Shown here: positions 1 through 12,143 of the stretch, piece by piece
Numbering within the stretch: the first letter of the stretch is position 1
Layout of the letters: each line of letters opens with the position of its first letter
Notes under the pieces: model-generated
What the model was told of the DNA's origin: nothing
The model's input: the letters and a program-made list of their open reading frames with translations, nothing else
Database searches by the model: none
Program-made: the position numbers and the translations under genes
Origin: Adiantum capillus-veneris
Taxonomy: Eukaryota; Streptophyta; Polypodiopsida; Polypodiales; Pteridaceae
Length of the DNA stretch: 64,000 nucleotides
NCBI GenBank assembly: GCA_014529385.2
Contig: CM043959.1
Coordinates: 90,612,529-90,676,528 of the forward strand
Direction of reading: 5' to 3'

Positions 1-2
1 TT

Positions 3-285
3 GCCAGCATCTCCTCAGGAACAATCCACACAAGCTCACTATTATAGGCAGCATTGGTTTGTTGGTGGATGGAAGGTCTAACTCACCATGCTCTTCGATT
101 TCCAAATCCTGGGGTGCTAAAATATTTGTGTTGGATTCTCCTTCTGGCATTGCACATGTTCTGGAACTTCCATTGCCTTCTACTTCCATTGTGGTGTCAT
201 GCAATCCAATTCCCAACTCTTGGGCTACTAGAATATTTTCATTGGATTCTTCTTCTTCCCTTGCACATGTTCTAGAACTTTCACT
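3..285 (-). pseudogene. acidic coding-like remnant with internal duplication
   Basis: Read on the minus strand, about 94 codons are open from roughly 285 down to the window edge. The peptide is acidic and contains the word SSRTCA twice, each time followed by a Glu-rich stretch and an N-I-L motif. This reflects a tandem duplication of about 108 bp in the DNA (113-170 and 221-279). In another minus frame the last bases read AAYNSELVWIVPEEMLA, which also looks protein-like, so a frameshift or exon boundary may lie near position 60. I do not recognise the family. A degenerate second copy of the same stretch lies at 2795-2942. It could be a further exon of the minus-strand gene at 4476-6600, which would place it downstream of that gene, but nothing proves this. 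Confidence 0.3.
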
Positions 286-399
286 ATCTTCTTGTCATCT
301 TCGTCAGAAACTCTTTGGTTGTGACATGGAGATTGATAGAATCTTTCTCAGTAGGGTCAATGGCATTAGCATCCTCTATACCAACAATCTTGAGTAAAC

Positions 400-820
400 T
401 TTGTCAGCCGCAATATCTTGTTGAAGGACTGCAAGTTTAAAGAACACCTAATTTTAGATTCCAAAGTATCTACATTTTGATAACTCTTTTTTGTCACACT
501 CTTAGAAAAAACTAATCGCAAATAGAAAATTTACTAACTGACAACACATCTACAATGAATTTATTTTTATGCTCCTTATTTTCTAGAGATTCCTAATCTT
601 TATCTAGCTACATTGGTTCTTTGTCCATGATGGTGGCCCCTAGAAGTATACTTGGAGAAACATTTATGCCTTTAAGCTCTAGAGCAGAAGTCTCATTTTC
701 TATTGCCATGATCTTCTTGCATTGGATGATTTCCTTGACTAAGTTTCTTATGGCCTTCACGCCATACGATTCTCTTTGTAGATATCTCTATGACTTTAAG
801 ATAATCCAAAATATGTCTCA
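400..820. other. AT-rich stretch without a recognisable gene
   Basis: This sequence is AT-rich, has stops in all frames at short spacing and contains no palindromic core. I see no gene, repeat or regulatory signal in it. Confidence 0.5.
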
Positions 821-821
821 T

Positions 822-2640
822 TATGGCCTCAAGGCCATAGGGTTAGGATTGTTGGGAGGTCTCAACATATAAATATATATATGGCTTCAAAGCCATATGG
901 TACTTTATTTATGTGTCACCCTATGGCCCTAAGGCCATAAGTTGTCATAGGGCCACAAGATGCCCTCTATGAGCACTAGTAAGAAACCATATATGCTTTA
1001 TGTTGGCACCCTATGACCCGAGGGCCACAAGATCTGCCTCTTATGCTAGAAGAAACCCTTTATGCTACATGTTGTCACTCTATGGCCTTGTGCTAGTAAC
1101 AAATCCTCTATGCGCTATGTTTGCACCCTATGGACCTAGGGCCACAAGGTACCCTGTATGATAGTAAGAAATCCTCTATTCTCTATGTTTGCACCCTATG
1201 GACCTAGGGCCACAAGGTAGCCTCTATGCTAGGAAGAAATCCTCTATGCTCAATATTGAAACCCTATGGCCCCAAGGCCATAGGATGTCCTCTATGCTAG
1301 TAAGAAAAACCCTCTATGCTCTATGTTGGCACCCTATGGAGACTTGAGGGCCACAAGGTACCCTTTATAATGCTACTAAGAAACCTTGTCTACATTGGAA
1401 ACCTACAGCCCTTGTGCCATAGGGTGCATCAAATGGCTCCTAGGGCACATGGTGCCCTTTATGCTAGAAAGGAAACCTCTGCGCTCTACATTGACACTCT
1501 ATGGCCCCAAGGCCATAGGGTGCCCCTTACGCCTAGTATGAAACCATTGAAACTCCATATTAGAATCTGAAGACCGTAGGCCACAAGGTGAGCTCTATGT
1601 TAGTAAGAAACCATCTAAACTCTATGTTGGTAGCCTATGGCCCAAAGGCCATAGGATAGCCAAGGAACCCTTTAGGAGCATTCCCCACAAAGACCACCTT
1701 ATGGCCCCATGGTGATTTAGTGGCCTAGGTTCCCTTCTCAAGACTCTTTTATTTTTGTATCATATGGCCTCAGGGAAATAAGCTATCCTCTATGCTATCA
1801 AAACACCGTTTATGCTCTTTGTTGGAATCATATGACCCCAAGGCCATAGGGTGCTCTCTATGCTAGCAAGAAACCCTCCATGCTATATGTTTGCACCCTA
1901 TGGCACCAAGGACACAGGGTGTCCTCCATGATAGTAAGAAACCCTCTATGCTCTAAGTTTACACCCCATTTGACTATGTTAACACCCTATGGCCGTGGGA
2001 CCATAGGGTGCTCCCTAGGGCCACAAGGTTCCCTTCAACTCAGGAAGAGACCCTTTATGCCCTAACTTGGTACTCTTTGGCCTCAGGGTCATAGGGTGCC
2101 TTCTATGCTAGTAGGATACATTATATGGTCTAGGTTTCCACTCTATAGTGTAGGGCTAAAAGGTTTTCTCTATGAAGAAACCATATATACTATATGTTGG
2201 CAGTGTATGGCCCTAGGGATAGAAGGAAACCCTAGGGCTATAGGGTGTCCTCTATGCTACTATCATATGGTCCAAGGGCTAGATAGTGACCAAGGTATCA
2301 TGTGTGTGAGAATTCTCTACTATATATACAAAAACCACTTTATGGCACTATGGCGTCCCAACGGCAACAAGGTGCTAATAAAAATCCCTCTATGCTCTAT
2401 GCTGACACCCTATGGTCCCAAGGCCATAGGGCGGTCTTTATGCTAGTAAAATTCCCTCTATGCACTATGTTTACGTGTATACTTATAACAAGCCATTTAT
2501 GCACTATGTTGGCGTCTTATGACCCTAGATCCATAAGATGTCCTCTATGGTAAAAGAGAAATTGTACATGGGATATGATGGCATCCTATGGTCCTAGGGC
2601 CATAGGGTGTCCTCTATGCTAGCAAAATGTGTAAGTTAAT
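822..2640. repeat. palindromic-core array I
   Basis: Irregular tandem repeats, about 65-120 bp apart, are built on the core CCCTATGGCC-(0-6 bases)-GGCCATAGGG. When the centre is CTAG-like the core is a perfect palindrome of about 24 bp. The spacer typically reads CTCTATGCTAGTAAGAAACC followed by CTCTATGCTCTATGTTGGCA. Many units have lost one half of the palindrome, giving GGCCACAAGG instead of GGCCATAGGG. Short open frames inside the array merely reflect repeated words and are not genes. Confidence 0.9.
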
Positions 2641-3590
2641 ACTGCGATAAATATGCAATCCAATATACAAAATTGAATCATTATCATACATCATACATTT
2701 GTTGCTTTGCCACACAGTTGAAGGGGTCTTTGCCTTCAAATATCATCATAATATTCAAACATTTAAATCAAATTTGCAAGTACTTTAATTCACAAATGCA
2801 TTGATTTGTTGGTGGATGGAAGGTCCGGCTCACCATGCACTTTGATTTACAAATCCTGAGGGGTAAAAGTATTTGTGTTGGATTCTCCTTATGGCATTGC
2901 ACATGTTTTGGAACTTGCATTGCCTTCTACTTCCAATTTACAAACTTAAACAATGGTTCTACATTATACAATCATTTCTTTGCAATAAACCTTGATACAA
3001 TGTTCCGATTGCTACATGACAAGCTAAAAATTTCTACTAGTCCTAGCTTCCCTCTATTGAAAAAAATTCAAGATATAAATTCCAATTCTCTGCATCATCT
3101 AAAACAGAAACAAAATCATAGTTTGGAACAAAATACTCGCACTTTATATCTTTGAATAAAATCTTGTTACAATCAAAGAACTAGATCTTCACATAATCCA
3201 AAGGACAAATGCTTCTATAACTATTTATACTCGATGTTTACTATCTAAGCAAATAATTGGCATTTACAACAAATGTTGAATATATGTTTAATCTAGTTAG
3301 TTGCAATACAAAGATAATTATTTCAAATGCTTACACCATCAATTCACAATAGAAGAACTTACACCCAACAAAAAATGATCATACATCAATTGTTCAAACT
3401 CTCATTTTGGAATTTTGAGGACTAAATACTTCTTAGTTTTTTCTAGCTTATTTCATTCTCAATAGAATATTAAACCTTAATCACAAGATAAGAAATATAT
3501 GTCCCTAATGTATATGGACACAAGATATAAGGCCAAAGAAAAATCTTCTTCAAACACTTAAAGAGTCTTTAGGTGACCTAGAATAACCAA
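2640..3590. other. AT-rich spacer between arrays, no gene seen
   Basis: The stretch is AT-rich and lacks the palindromic core. It holds a diverged copy of the window's left edge at 2795-2942. No convincing coding sequence was found in either strand. Confidence 0.5.
2795..2942. repeat. direct repeat of positions 49-190
   Basis: The sequence from GATTTGTTGGTGGATGGAAG onward repeats the left edge of the window (about 49-190) in the same orientation with scattered substitutions. Minus-strand translation of this copy gives the same peptide words (EVEGN, SSKTCAMP) but with in-frame stops, so it is the more decayed copy. Confidence 0.8.
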
Positions 3591-4150
3591 CCTATGGTCT
3601 AAAGGCCATAGGGTGTCATGTGATGTTTTATAAGATGTGTCCATAAGAGCTAGGTGATTTGCATCCATGGGGTGATTTAAGTGTCCCTGTGGAGATTCTA
3701 TGTCACCACCCTATGGCCCTAAGGCCTTAGGGTATCCCAAATGCTCTTGGATAACTTATGTTTCCTTCTAGAATAGCCCAAATACTCATGTGCCCGTTTA
3801 GAGACTTTATGTAATCTCTCTATATACATAAGATTGTAGGATAGCTGTGTTGACACCCTATGGCCTTAAGGCTGTAGACTAGCCTAAATGCTTATGTGCC
3901 CTTTTAAAGACTCTATGTAATCACCCTATATCCGTAAGATTGTAGGGTAGCCAAATGCTTTTGGGGGATTCTATGTTGACACCCTATGGGCCTAAGGCTA
4001 TAGAGAACTCAGATGCTTATGTGCCCTTTTAGAGACTCGGTGTAATCACCCTACATCTGTAAGGTTGTAGGGTATCCCATTTTCTTTTGGGGGATTCTAT
4101 GGCCCTAGGTCCATAGGGTGTCATGTCTACAAAGAACTCTATGATCCTCA
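3590..4150. repeat. palindromic-core array I, second block
   Basis: Several spaced units contain ACCCTATGGCC...GGCCATAGGGTG or eroded versions of it. Spacers differ from the first block and include words such as TTTTAGAGACTCTATGTAAT. The block lies directly downstream of the 3' end of the minus-strand gene at 4476-6600. Confidence 0.8.
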
Positions 4151-4475
4151 AGTCATAGTGTATTCTTCCCAAACCTCATATGATCAATTAACTTTAAAGT
4201 ATTACATAATATATATCTTATGACCATATATAAATGTAGAATTCTATTTACCAAAACATGTCCATATAATATCATACACTTAAGTCTAATTCATTTATTG
4301 TGAAAAAACTCAAACTCACAAGTTCACATTTTTTCAAAGAAAATAAATTGAGAAAAATAACGAGCCAAACATCAATTTTTTTAACATCATGGGCAGATTT
4401 GAGATGGGACAAATAAAATAAAATGACAACAATAATAATCTAAATATCAGTAATGTAATATCATGGGTGGCTAGT
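4150..4475. other. AT-rich 3' flank, no gene seen
   Basis: This is AT-rich sequence between array I and the stop codon of the minus-strand pseudogene. No polyadenylation signal stands out and no other feature is visible. Confidence 0.4.
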
Positions 4476-6600
4476 TTAACCTGTTTCCTGTAGAATTTCT
4501 AGAATGGCCTCAGCACTTGCATCCAATGGTTCTTCAATTTCTTCCTCCTCTAAATCCTTGGCATTGACTTTCTCTGTGTTATCCACACCTGCCCACCTTC
4601 TAAGATCAAGGTCTTCTTCCACTATGGAATGGCAAAGAGATTCAAATTGTGTAATTTGATCACTACTACTACATGCAACTGATATCACCTTTCTCTGTTG
4701 TTGTAGTGCCTCTTTAGTCCCATAGCCTAATGAGAAGATGTCTATCACTTGATCATCTTCTTTGAGATAGATGCATTTGATTTCATGACGTACAAAAAAG
4801 GATTTGGCCGTGGTCACAGCATCATACTCGTCGTCATTGATGCAGAGAGTATGCATTGGCTCCAACAATGACTCTTTAACACTAGAGTAGTTGGTGTACT
4901 TCTCTCCTTGACTGAAAAATGCCCAAACCCCAAAAATTACTTTGCGAAGAGCACATGTTTGGATGGTCTCTGATCCCATTAAGGGCTCAAAGGTAGAACG
5001 TGCATTTCATACCATTTAGCTTTTTCAGAAATTGCCTTCTCTAGGGAAGCAGCATGTTGATACTTGACTAAGCCGGCAATTAAAAACTCTGATGGTTGAT
5101 GTGCTACCCCACATACTCCATCAATTACTTTACCAAATTGGGCAGCACTCCAACCACTAGATGTAAGACTTTTGTGTGTTGTGTCTATGATGCAAACACC
5201 AACACGAATTTTAGAGCTATTCTCACTGCAGAGAAACTCAACGCCTTCCAAATTCTTTCCAACACACTTGATTGTCCATGGTAAAATGAATTTCAAACTA
5301 GAAGTGCCATTCTTTTGTGCAATGATCCACTGCACATATCCCCTAGTGATCTCAGGAATTGGCTCTTTCTCCTTTCCTTTTTGTAGTAGGAGATTTAGCC
5401 ATTGCGTACAACTCATGAAGAGAGATTTGTAAATCTCATCTGTAATGTTATAATGAGACTTACATTTATCCCATGAAGTAACTGCTATTGCTGATGGATC
5501 TATCTCTTTAAATTCCATCAACATTTGAGGCTCAAAAACCCTGGTCTTCTTTAAAACCATTGCATGTGCAGTGAGGTCGAGCATGCCCGCTTGACGTGGT
5601 TGCTTCACTAAGCAGATCTTCTCATCTGCTAGCTCTTGTTGTAGTAGCTTGACATCATTATCTTCTTAGGCATCTAAAGGTTGTTATGCTTAGTTGTCGC
5701 CCACGAGCAGTTGATGTCTGATGCTTCTCCAAGATGTGTAAGAGATATTTCACATATACATCTGACAATGGTCTACATCTATAGCCATCTGGTGCAAGGT
5801 TGCATTGCTCAACTGGGATCAATTGGGTAAATTGTACACCAAATTTAAAATAGTGATCAATTCCGCCGTATCCATATAGCCCACTCTTAGAAGTTTTGGC
5901 AACTGCTTTATCAAGATCTTTTTCTTTGGGATGTATAATAGAGTCCAACACAGCTAAGGATGTTGAGTCCACAACCACTGCCACTGAGGGGGTTCCAACT
6001 GTTAGGGTTGCAAGTCCACTAGAATCTCCTGCTTCTTGAGTCTGTAAGGGTATAACTGAAAGATTTTCTTCGGCCACATTTCCACTATTTTCTCCAAGTG
6101 AGGGAGTCTGACTCTCCTTGAGCGTCTTAGATTGATTTGTTGTACCTGTGTCTTCATTCTTTCGCTTCTTATTCTTCTTTGTGCTACTCAATTTACCTAA
6201 ATATATATATTGAGGACTTTCTTAAAGCCCTCAATATATAAGTCTATAAAGTTCTCACTTGGAGTGTCGTCTTGAAGCTCCACCCACCCTGGTTTTGTCA
6301 TTGTCACTCCTTCATAATCAACCTTCACCAATTTTTGAGCAAAGGCCACAGGCTCCAATAAGTAGGAGTCGCCATTGAGTAGTTTTACTCCAAGGCATGG
6401 AGACATTTCAAGATCTGAACATCTTTCTTTATCTCTTGACAATATCACATTCCTTGAAGGGAAATTGCTCTTTATCTTGAAAGAACAAGTGGACTTTCTC
6501 ATCACTTCCACCATTTGGTAAGTGAAAATCTAGATACCAAGAACTTGGTGTTGAGCCTGTTGCATCAACTGACTTTGACTTTCTCTTCTGAGACATTTTC
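4476..6600 (-). pseudogene. unrecognised gene, frameshifted, about 650-700 codons
   Basis: Five consecutive minus-strand frames abut or overlap by a few bases and read as one protein broken by frameshifts: 6594-6429, 6514-6197, 6191-5658, about 5650-4979 and 4979-4476. One shift lies in the slippery (AT)n run near 6200, one at about 5655, and one where TAATG joins the last two frames. The first frame follows a splice-acceptor-like TTTTTACAG and opens MSQKRKSKS. A Lys-rich, nuclear-signal-like segment (SSTKKNKKRKNED) follows in the third frame, and the C-terminus is acidic (LEEEEIEEPLDAS). The middle contains well-mixed, protein-like sequence (for example PEITRGYVQWIIAQKNG). I recognise no family. 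It is transcribed away from the DUF7869-like gene at 14576, with the repeat arrays between, so a second protein of the same mobile unit is possible. Confidence 0.55.
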
Positions 6601-6639
6601 TGTAAAAAGAATGACATATATTTAGACAAGATGGATATT

Positions 6640-9600
6640 ATTACATCCATATGGACCTAGGGCCATAGAGTCACCTCTATGTTAAACCATGTGGTCCTAG
6701 GTCCAAAGGGTGCCAACAAAATGGTTCTACAAGTGTACCTAGGCCACTCTATAGTAGTGTGATCACATGTTTCCTTATGACATTAGAGGACCCTCAAAGA
6801 AGTATCCCTTGAATGGCCTAAATACCCCTTTAGAGCCTCTACACCAACACCATATGGCATCATGTGGCGTGAAGGCCATAGGGTCCCTTGCATGCTAGTA
6901 AGAACCTCTCTATGCTCTACATTGGCATCCTATGGCCCCAAGGCCACAAGGTGGCCACAATGTTTTAAAGAAACGCTTCATGAGGGTTTTCTGGTAACCT
7001 ATGGCCCCAGGGCCATATGGTGCTCTCCATGCAAGTAAAAAACACTATTTGCTCTATATTGAGGAGACCTTGTGGGATGAAGTCCATAGGGTCCCCTATA
7101 TGCTAGTAAGAACCTCTGTTTACTCTATAATGGCACCCTGTGGCCTGAAGGTCATAGGGTTCCCTCTATGCTACTAAGAATCTCTTTGTGCTCTATGCTC
7201 TATCTTCTATGCTCTATGATCTATATTGACTTCCTATGGCCCCAAGGTGCCCTCATTGTTTCCAAAAACACCTCATTGTTTTGCTATGGCCCTAGGGCCA
7301 TAGCTCTCTATGCCGATATAAAGCACCATGTTCTATATTAGCTCCCTAAGGCCTGAAGGCCATAGGGTTGGCCTCAAGGGCCCCAAGGGTGCTCTGTATG
7401 CCAATGAAAAATACTATTCGCTCTATATTGAGAAGACCTTCACGACAGAAAGCCATAGGAACCCTGCTATGATGGATTTTTGACAACCAATCCCCCTAGG
7501 TCAAGATGTTCTATATGCTAGTAAAAACACTATTTGCTCTATTTTGGCACCATGTGACTTGAAAGCCATATGGTCCCCTATATTCTAGTAAGAGCCTCTA
7601 CATGCTCTATATTGGCACCCTTTGGCATGAAGGCCATAGGGTCCGATCTTTGTTAGTAAGAACCGATCTATGCTCTATATTGGCACCCTATGGCCTTAGG
7701 GTCCCCTATATGCTAGTAAGAACCTCTCTATGCTCTACACATCCGATGACCACAAGTCCACAAGTTGCCCTCTATGTTTTGAAGAAACCCTTCAGGAGGG
7801 TTTTTTGGCAACCTATGGACCCAGGGCCATAGGGTGCTCTCTATGCCATTGAACAACCCTCATTGTTTTGGTACCCTATGGCCCCAGGTATAAAGCACTA
7901 TTTGGTCTCTCTATGCTAGTAAGAACTGATCTTTGTTCTATATTGGCACCCTTTGGCCTGAAGGCCATAGGGTCCGCTCTGTGCTAGTAAGAATCGATCT
8001 ATTCTCTATATTGGCACCCTAATTCAGGCCATAGGGTCCCCTGTATGTTAGTAAGAACCTCTCTATGCTCTACACATACTATGACCCCAAGGGCACAAGG
8101 TGCCCTCTATGTTTTGAAGAAACCCTTCATGATGGTTTTTTGGCAACCTATGGACCCAGGGCCATAGGTTGCTCTCTATGCTAGTAAAAACACTATTTTC
8201 TCTATATTGGGGAGACTTTGTGGGTTGAAGGCCATAGGTTCCCCTCTATGCTAGTGAGAACCTCTGTTTTCTCTACGTTGACACCCTGTGGCCTGAAGGC
8301 CATAGGGTTCCTTGTATGCTAGTAAGAAGCTCTCTATGCTCTATGCTCTATGCTCTATATTGACATCCTATGGCCCCAAGGCCACAAGGTGCCCTCATTG
8401 TTTCAAAAAAACCCTCAATGTTGTTTTGGCACCCTATGTCCACATGTATAAAGCACTATTTGGTCTCTCTATGTTAGTAAGAGCCGATCTATGCTCTATA
8501 TTGACACCCTATGGCCTGAAGGCCATAGGGTCCCCCCTATGCTAGTAAGTAACTCTCTATGTTCTACACATCCTATATGTTTTGAAGAAACCCTTCATGA
8601 GGGTTTTTTGGCAACCTATGGACCCAGGGCCATAGGATTCTCTCTATGCCATTGAGGAGACCTTGTGGGCTGAAGGCCATAGGGGCCCCACTATGCTAGT
8701 AAGAACCTCTGTTTTGTCTACGTTGACACCCTCTGGCCTTTCAGGACATAGGGTTCCCTCTATGATAGTAAGAAGCTCTCTATGCTCTATATTGACATTC
8801 TATGGCCCCAAGGCCACAAGGTGCCCTCATAGTTTTGTAAAAACCCTCATTTTTTTGGCACATTATGCTCCCAGGTATAAAGCACTATTTGGTCTCTCTA
8901 TGCTAGTAAGAACCAATCTATGCTCTATATTGGGACCTTATGGCGTTCAGGCCATAGAGTCCTATGTATGCTAGCAAGAACCTCTCTATGCTCTACACAT
9001 CTTATGACCCTAAGGGCACAAGGTGCCTTGTATGTTTTAAACAAACCCTTCATGAGGGTTTTTTTGGTAACCTATGGACCCAGGGCCATAGTGTGCTCTC
9101 TATGCCAGTTAAAAACACTATTGCTCTATATTGAGGAGACCTTGTGGGCTGAAGTCCATAGGGTCCCCTCTATGCTAGAACCTCTGTTTTCTCTATATTG
9201 AAACCCTGTGGATTGAAGGTCGTAGGGTTCCCTCTATGGTAGTGAGAAGCTCTCTATGCTCTATGCTCTATATTGACATCCTATGGCCCCAAGGCCACAA
9301 GGTACCCTCATTGTTTTGAAAAAACCCTCATTGTTTTGGCACCTTATGGCCCCATGTATAAAGCACTATTTGGTCTCTCTATGCTAGTAAGAACCGCTCT
9401 ATGCTCCATATTGGGACCCTGTGGCCTTCAAGCCATAGAGTCCCCTGTATGCTAGTAAGAACCTCTCTATGCTCTACACATCTTATGACCCTAAGGGCAC
9501 AAGGTGCCCTGTATGTTTTAAAGAAACCATTCATGACAGTTTTTTGGCAACCTATGGACCCAGGTCCATAGGGTGCTCTCTATGCCAGTAAAAAACACTA

Positions 9601-9790
9601 TTTTCTCTATATTGAGAGACCTTGTGGACTGAAGACCATAAGGTCCCCTCTATGCTAGTAAGAACCTCTGTTATCTCTATATTGACACCCTGTGGCCTGA
9701 AGGCCATAGGGTTCCCTCTATGGTAGTAAGAAGCTCTCTATGCTCTTTGCTCTATGCTCTACATAGAGATCCTATGGCCCGAAGGCCACA
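6640..9790. repeat. palindromic-core array II with higher-order repeat
   Basis: Monomers of about 75-100 bp carry the core CCTATGGCC..GGCCATAGGGT with spacers such as CTATGCTAGTAAGAACCTCT and CTCTATATTGGCACC. Blocks of several monomers recur as a larger unit. The landmark TTTTTTGGCAACCTATGG begins near 7801, 8136, 8604, 9059 and 9540, giving a higher-order period of about 455-480 bp after a first shorter unit of 335 bp. All open frames here consist of repeated peptide words and should not be called genes. Confidence 0.9.
7135..7375 (+). repeat. left arm of ~240-bp inverted repeat
   Basis: The sequence running from CCTGAAGGTCATAGGGTTCC through GCTACTAAGAATCTCTTTG and CTCTCTATGCCG to GGCCATAGGGTTG is closely matched by the reverse complement of 14505-14265, with only scattered differences. 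The match is far tighter than between neighbouring array monomers, so it is a specific inverted duplication and not chance similarity within the family. Confidence 0.85.
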
Positions 9791-11190
9791 AGGTGCCCTC
9801 ATTGTTTCAGATGGAATGTAGGGCACCTTGTGACCCTAGGGAACATAGGGAATCCTATGGCCCTTGGGATTGTAGATTGTCACCCTATGGCCCTTGGACC
9901 ACAAGGTCTTTAGATGGGACAGAGGGCATCCAAGGGCCCGAGGGTGGCCTACGTACATACGGTACACCATGGTGCATATTAACGAGCACCATGGCAGCCC
10001 CATGCACCTAGGGCTCTAGGGCCATAGGATCTCCAAAAGGACCATAGGGAATCATATGGCCCTTGCGATTGTACATTGCCACCCTATGGCACTTGGGCCA
10101 TAGGGTCTTCAGATGGAACGTAGGGCACTTTGTGACCCTAGGGAACATAGGGAATCCTATGGCCCTTTAGATTGTAGATTGTCACCCTATGGCCCTTGGG
10201 CCACAAGGTCTCTAGATGGGACGTAGGGCACCTTGTGATCCTATGGATATAGGGCCATAGGATCTCCAAAAAAAACATATGGAAACCTATGGCCCTTGAG
10301 ATTGTACAAATACACCCTATGGCCCTTGGGCCACAAGGTCTCAAGATGGAACATAGGGCACCTTTTGATCCTATGGCCATAGGTTCCTTATGTTCCTTTT
10401 GGAGACTCTATGGCGCTAGGGCCATAGGATCTTCAGAAGGAACATAGGGAACCATATGGCCCTTGAGATTGTACATTGCCATCCTATGGCCCTTGGGCCA
10501 GAGTGTCTCTTGATGGGACATAGGGCACCCTGTGATCCTATGTCCGTAGGGCCATATGTTCATTTTGGAGATCCTATGGCCAGAGGACCATAGTATCTCC
10601 AAAAGTAGCATAGGGAACCCTGTGATCCTATGTCCATAGGGCCATATGTTCATTTTGGAGATCCTATGGCCCGAGGACCATAGGATCTCCAAAAGGAACA
10701 TAGGGAACCCTATGGCCCTTGATATTGTACATTCCCACACTATGGCCCTTGGGCCACAAGGTCTCCAATAGGTCACCCTTTGATCCTATGGCCCTAGGTT
10801 CTTTATGTTACTTTTGGAGATTCTATGGCCCTAGTGCCACCCTATCTCCAAAAGGAACATAGGGAACCCTATGGCCCTTGAGATTGTACATTGCCACCCT
10901 AAGGTCCTTGGGCCACAAGGTCTCTAGATCGGACATAGAGCACCATGTGATCCTATGGCCATAGTGCCATATATATGTTTTGGAGATCCTATGGCCCTAT
11001 GGACATAGGATCTTCAATAGGAACATAGGGAACCCTATGACCCTTGAGATTGTACATTGGCACCCTATGGCCAGATGGGACATTGGTCACCCTATAGTAC
11101 GATGTGAGACCACCCTATGGCCTTATGGTCATAGGGTGCCTTAGGGCCATATGTTACTCTTTAGTATGAGGTGAAACCCTATGTAGACAC
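9790..11190. repeat. palindromic-core array III
   Basis: Irregular repeats pair the core with a different spacer: CCTATGGCCCTTGAGATTGT, then ACATTGCCACCCTATGGCCC, then TTGGGCCACAAGGTCTC, and AGATGGGACATAGGGCACC. Units near 10560-10700 are almost identical to each other. The spacer change against array II is abrupt near 9800, where a run of GATGGAATGTAGGGCACC begins. Confidence 0.85.
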
Positions 11191-11334
11191 ACCCTGTCTG
11201 CCCTTCTAAATATTCGATGTCTAGTTTTATTTTAGTGACTACAAATGAATTTAAAGAAACTATATTACACCATATCTTACAAACACATATAGTGTACACT
11301 TTCTTTCCCACCTTTTTGACTCTTTTTTTTTCCC

Positions 11335-11437
11335 ATGGACCTCCAACAACTGAACCCTAATCCATCCTCATACAACAGCGCGCTCTACTCGTCCTCTTAC
11401 AACCTGTGCCCAACTCCCCACAACCCAATTACAGGTA
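11335..11437 (+). other. possible first coding exon, very uncertain
   Basis: An ATG in a purine-poor context follows a pyrimidine-rich stretch and opens a Ser/Tyr/Asn/Pro-rich peptide (MDLQQLNPNPSSYNS...). It reaches a splice-donor-like CAG/GTATCC near 11434. After this the frame becomes AT-rich and intron-like. The codon composition is unlike the surrounding arrays. No family can be named from about 33 residues and no downstream exon was found, so this could equally be chance. Confidence 0.2.
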
Positions 11438-11529
11438 TCCATAGTTTCAGCATTTTCTGGAGTTATTGTCTTTTGTATTTGCAGGTTTATAATTTTTTTG
11501 TAATTAGAGGATTTTGCAGTTAGAGTTTT

Positions 11530-11765
11530 ACAGTTTTACAGTATTAGGTCACTTATGAGGAGTTTTTTGTTTTACAGATTTAGGTCCCTAATAAGAGTTT
11601 TTCGTTTTACAAATTTAGGTCCCTAATTAGTGTCTTCTATTTTATATTTTTAGGTCTCTAATTAGAGTATTCTATATTACAGTTTTAGATCTCTAATTAG
11701 AGATTTTTCTGTTTTATAGTTCTAAAGTCTATAGTTTTACAGTTTTAGAGATGTAATTAATGATT
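11530..11765. repeat. 35-bp AT-rich tandem repeat
   Basis: Units of the form TTTTACAGTTTTAGGTCCC plus TAATTAGAGT recur with TAGGTC/TAGATC starting near 11545, 11581, 11615, 11651 and 11686. The period is therefore 35-36 bp. Confidence 0.8.
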
Positions 11766-12069
11766 TTTATTTTTTTTTAGAGAGAGGTGATTCACAACTT
11801 AGCTTAAACGTAATTAGATTAAGAACAGTTAAAACCGAATTAAGAAAAAAGATTAGGGTTTCTACAGGTTACCTCTGAGTAAATCTGTGTTTGATGAAAA
11901 CCGGCTGCAGCAGTAGCAAGCAGTCACTTAGGTGTGTTGAGGCCACCACGATGATGGTAATAGATCTGTGTTTGGGAGGTCGCGACAGCAGTCCTTCTGT
12001 TGAAGGTTGTGGCGATGGCTTCGCGTAAATCTGTGTGCGCTTCGCAACGATGGCGTAGAACTGTATGCT

Positions 12070-12070
<1 letters not shown>
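11766..12070. other. stretch without a supported gene
   Basis: The DNA between the 35-bp repeat and the GA microsatellite contains the word AAATCTGTGT three times (near 11880, 11970 and 12026) in a degenerate repeat. No coding sequence is supported. Confidence 0.4.

Positions 12071-12139
<69 letters not shown>
12071..12139. repeat. (AG)n microsatellite
   Basis: An uninterrupted AG dinucleotide run of about 34 units creates Arg-Glu and Ser-Leu pseudo-frames on the two strands. Confidence 0.98.
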
Positions 12140-12143
<4 letters not shown>

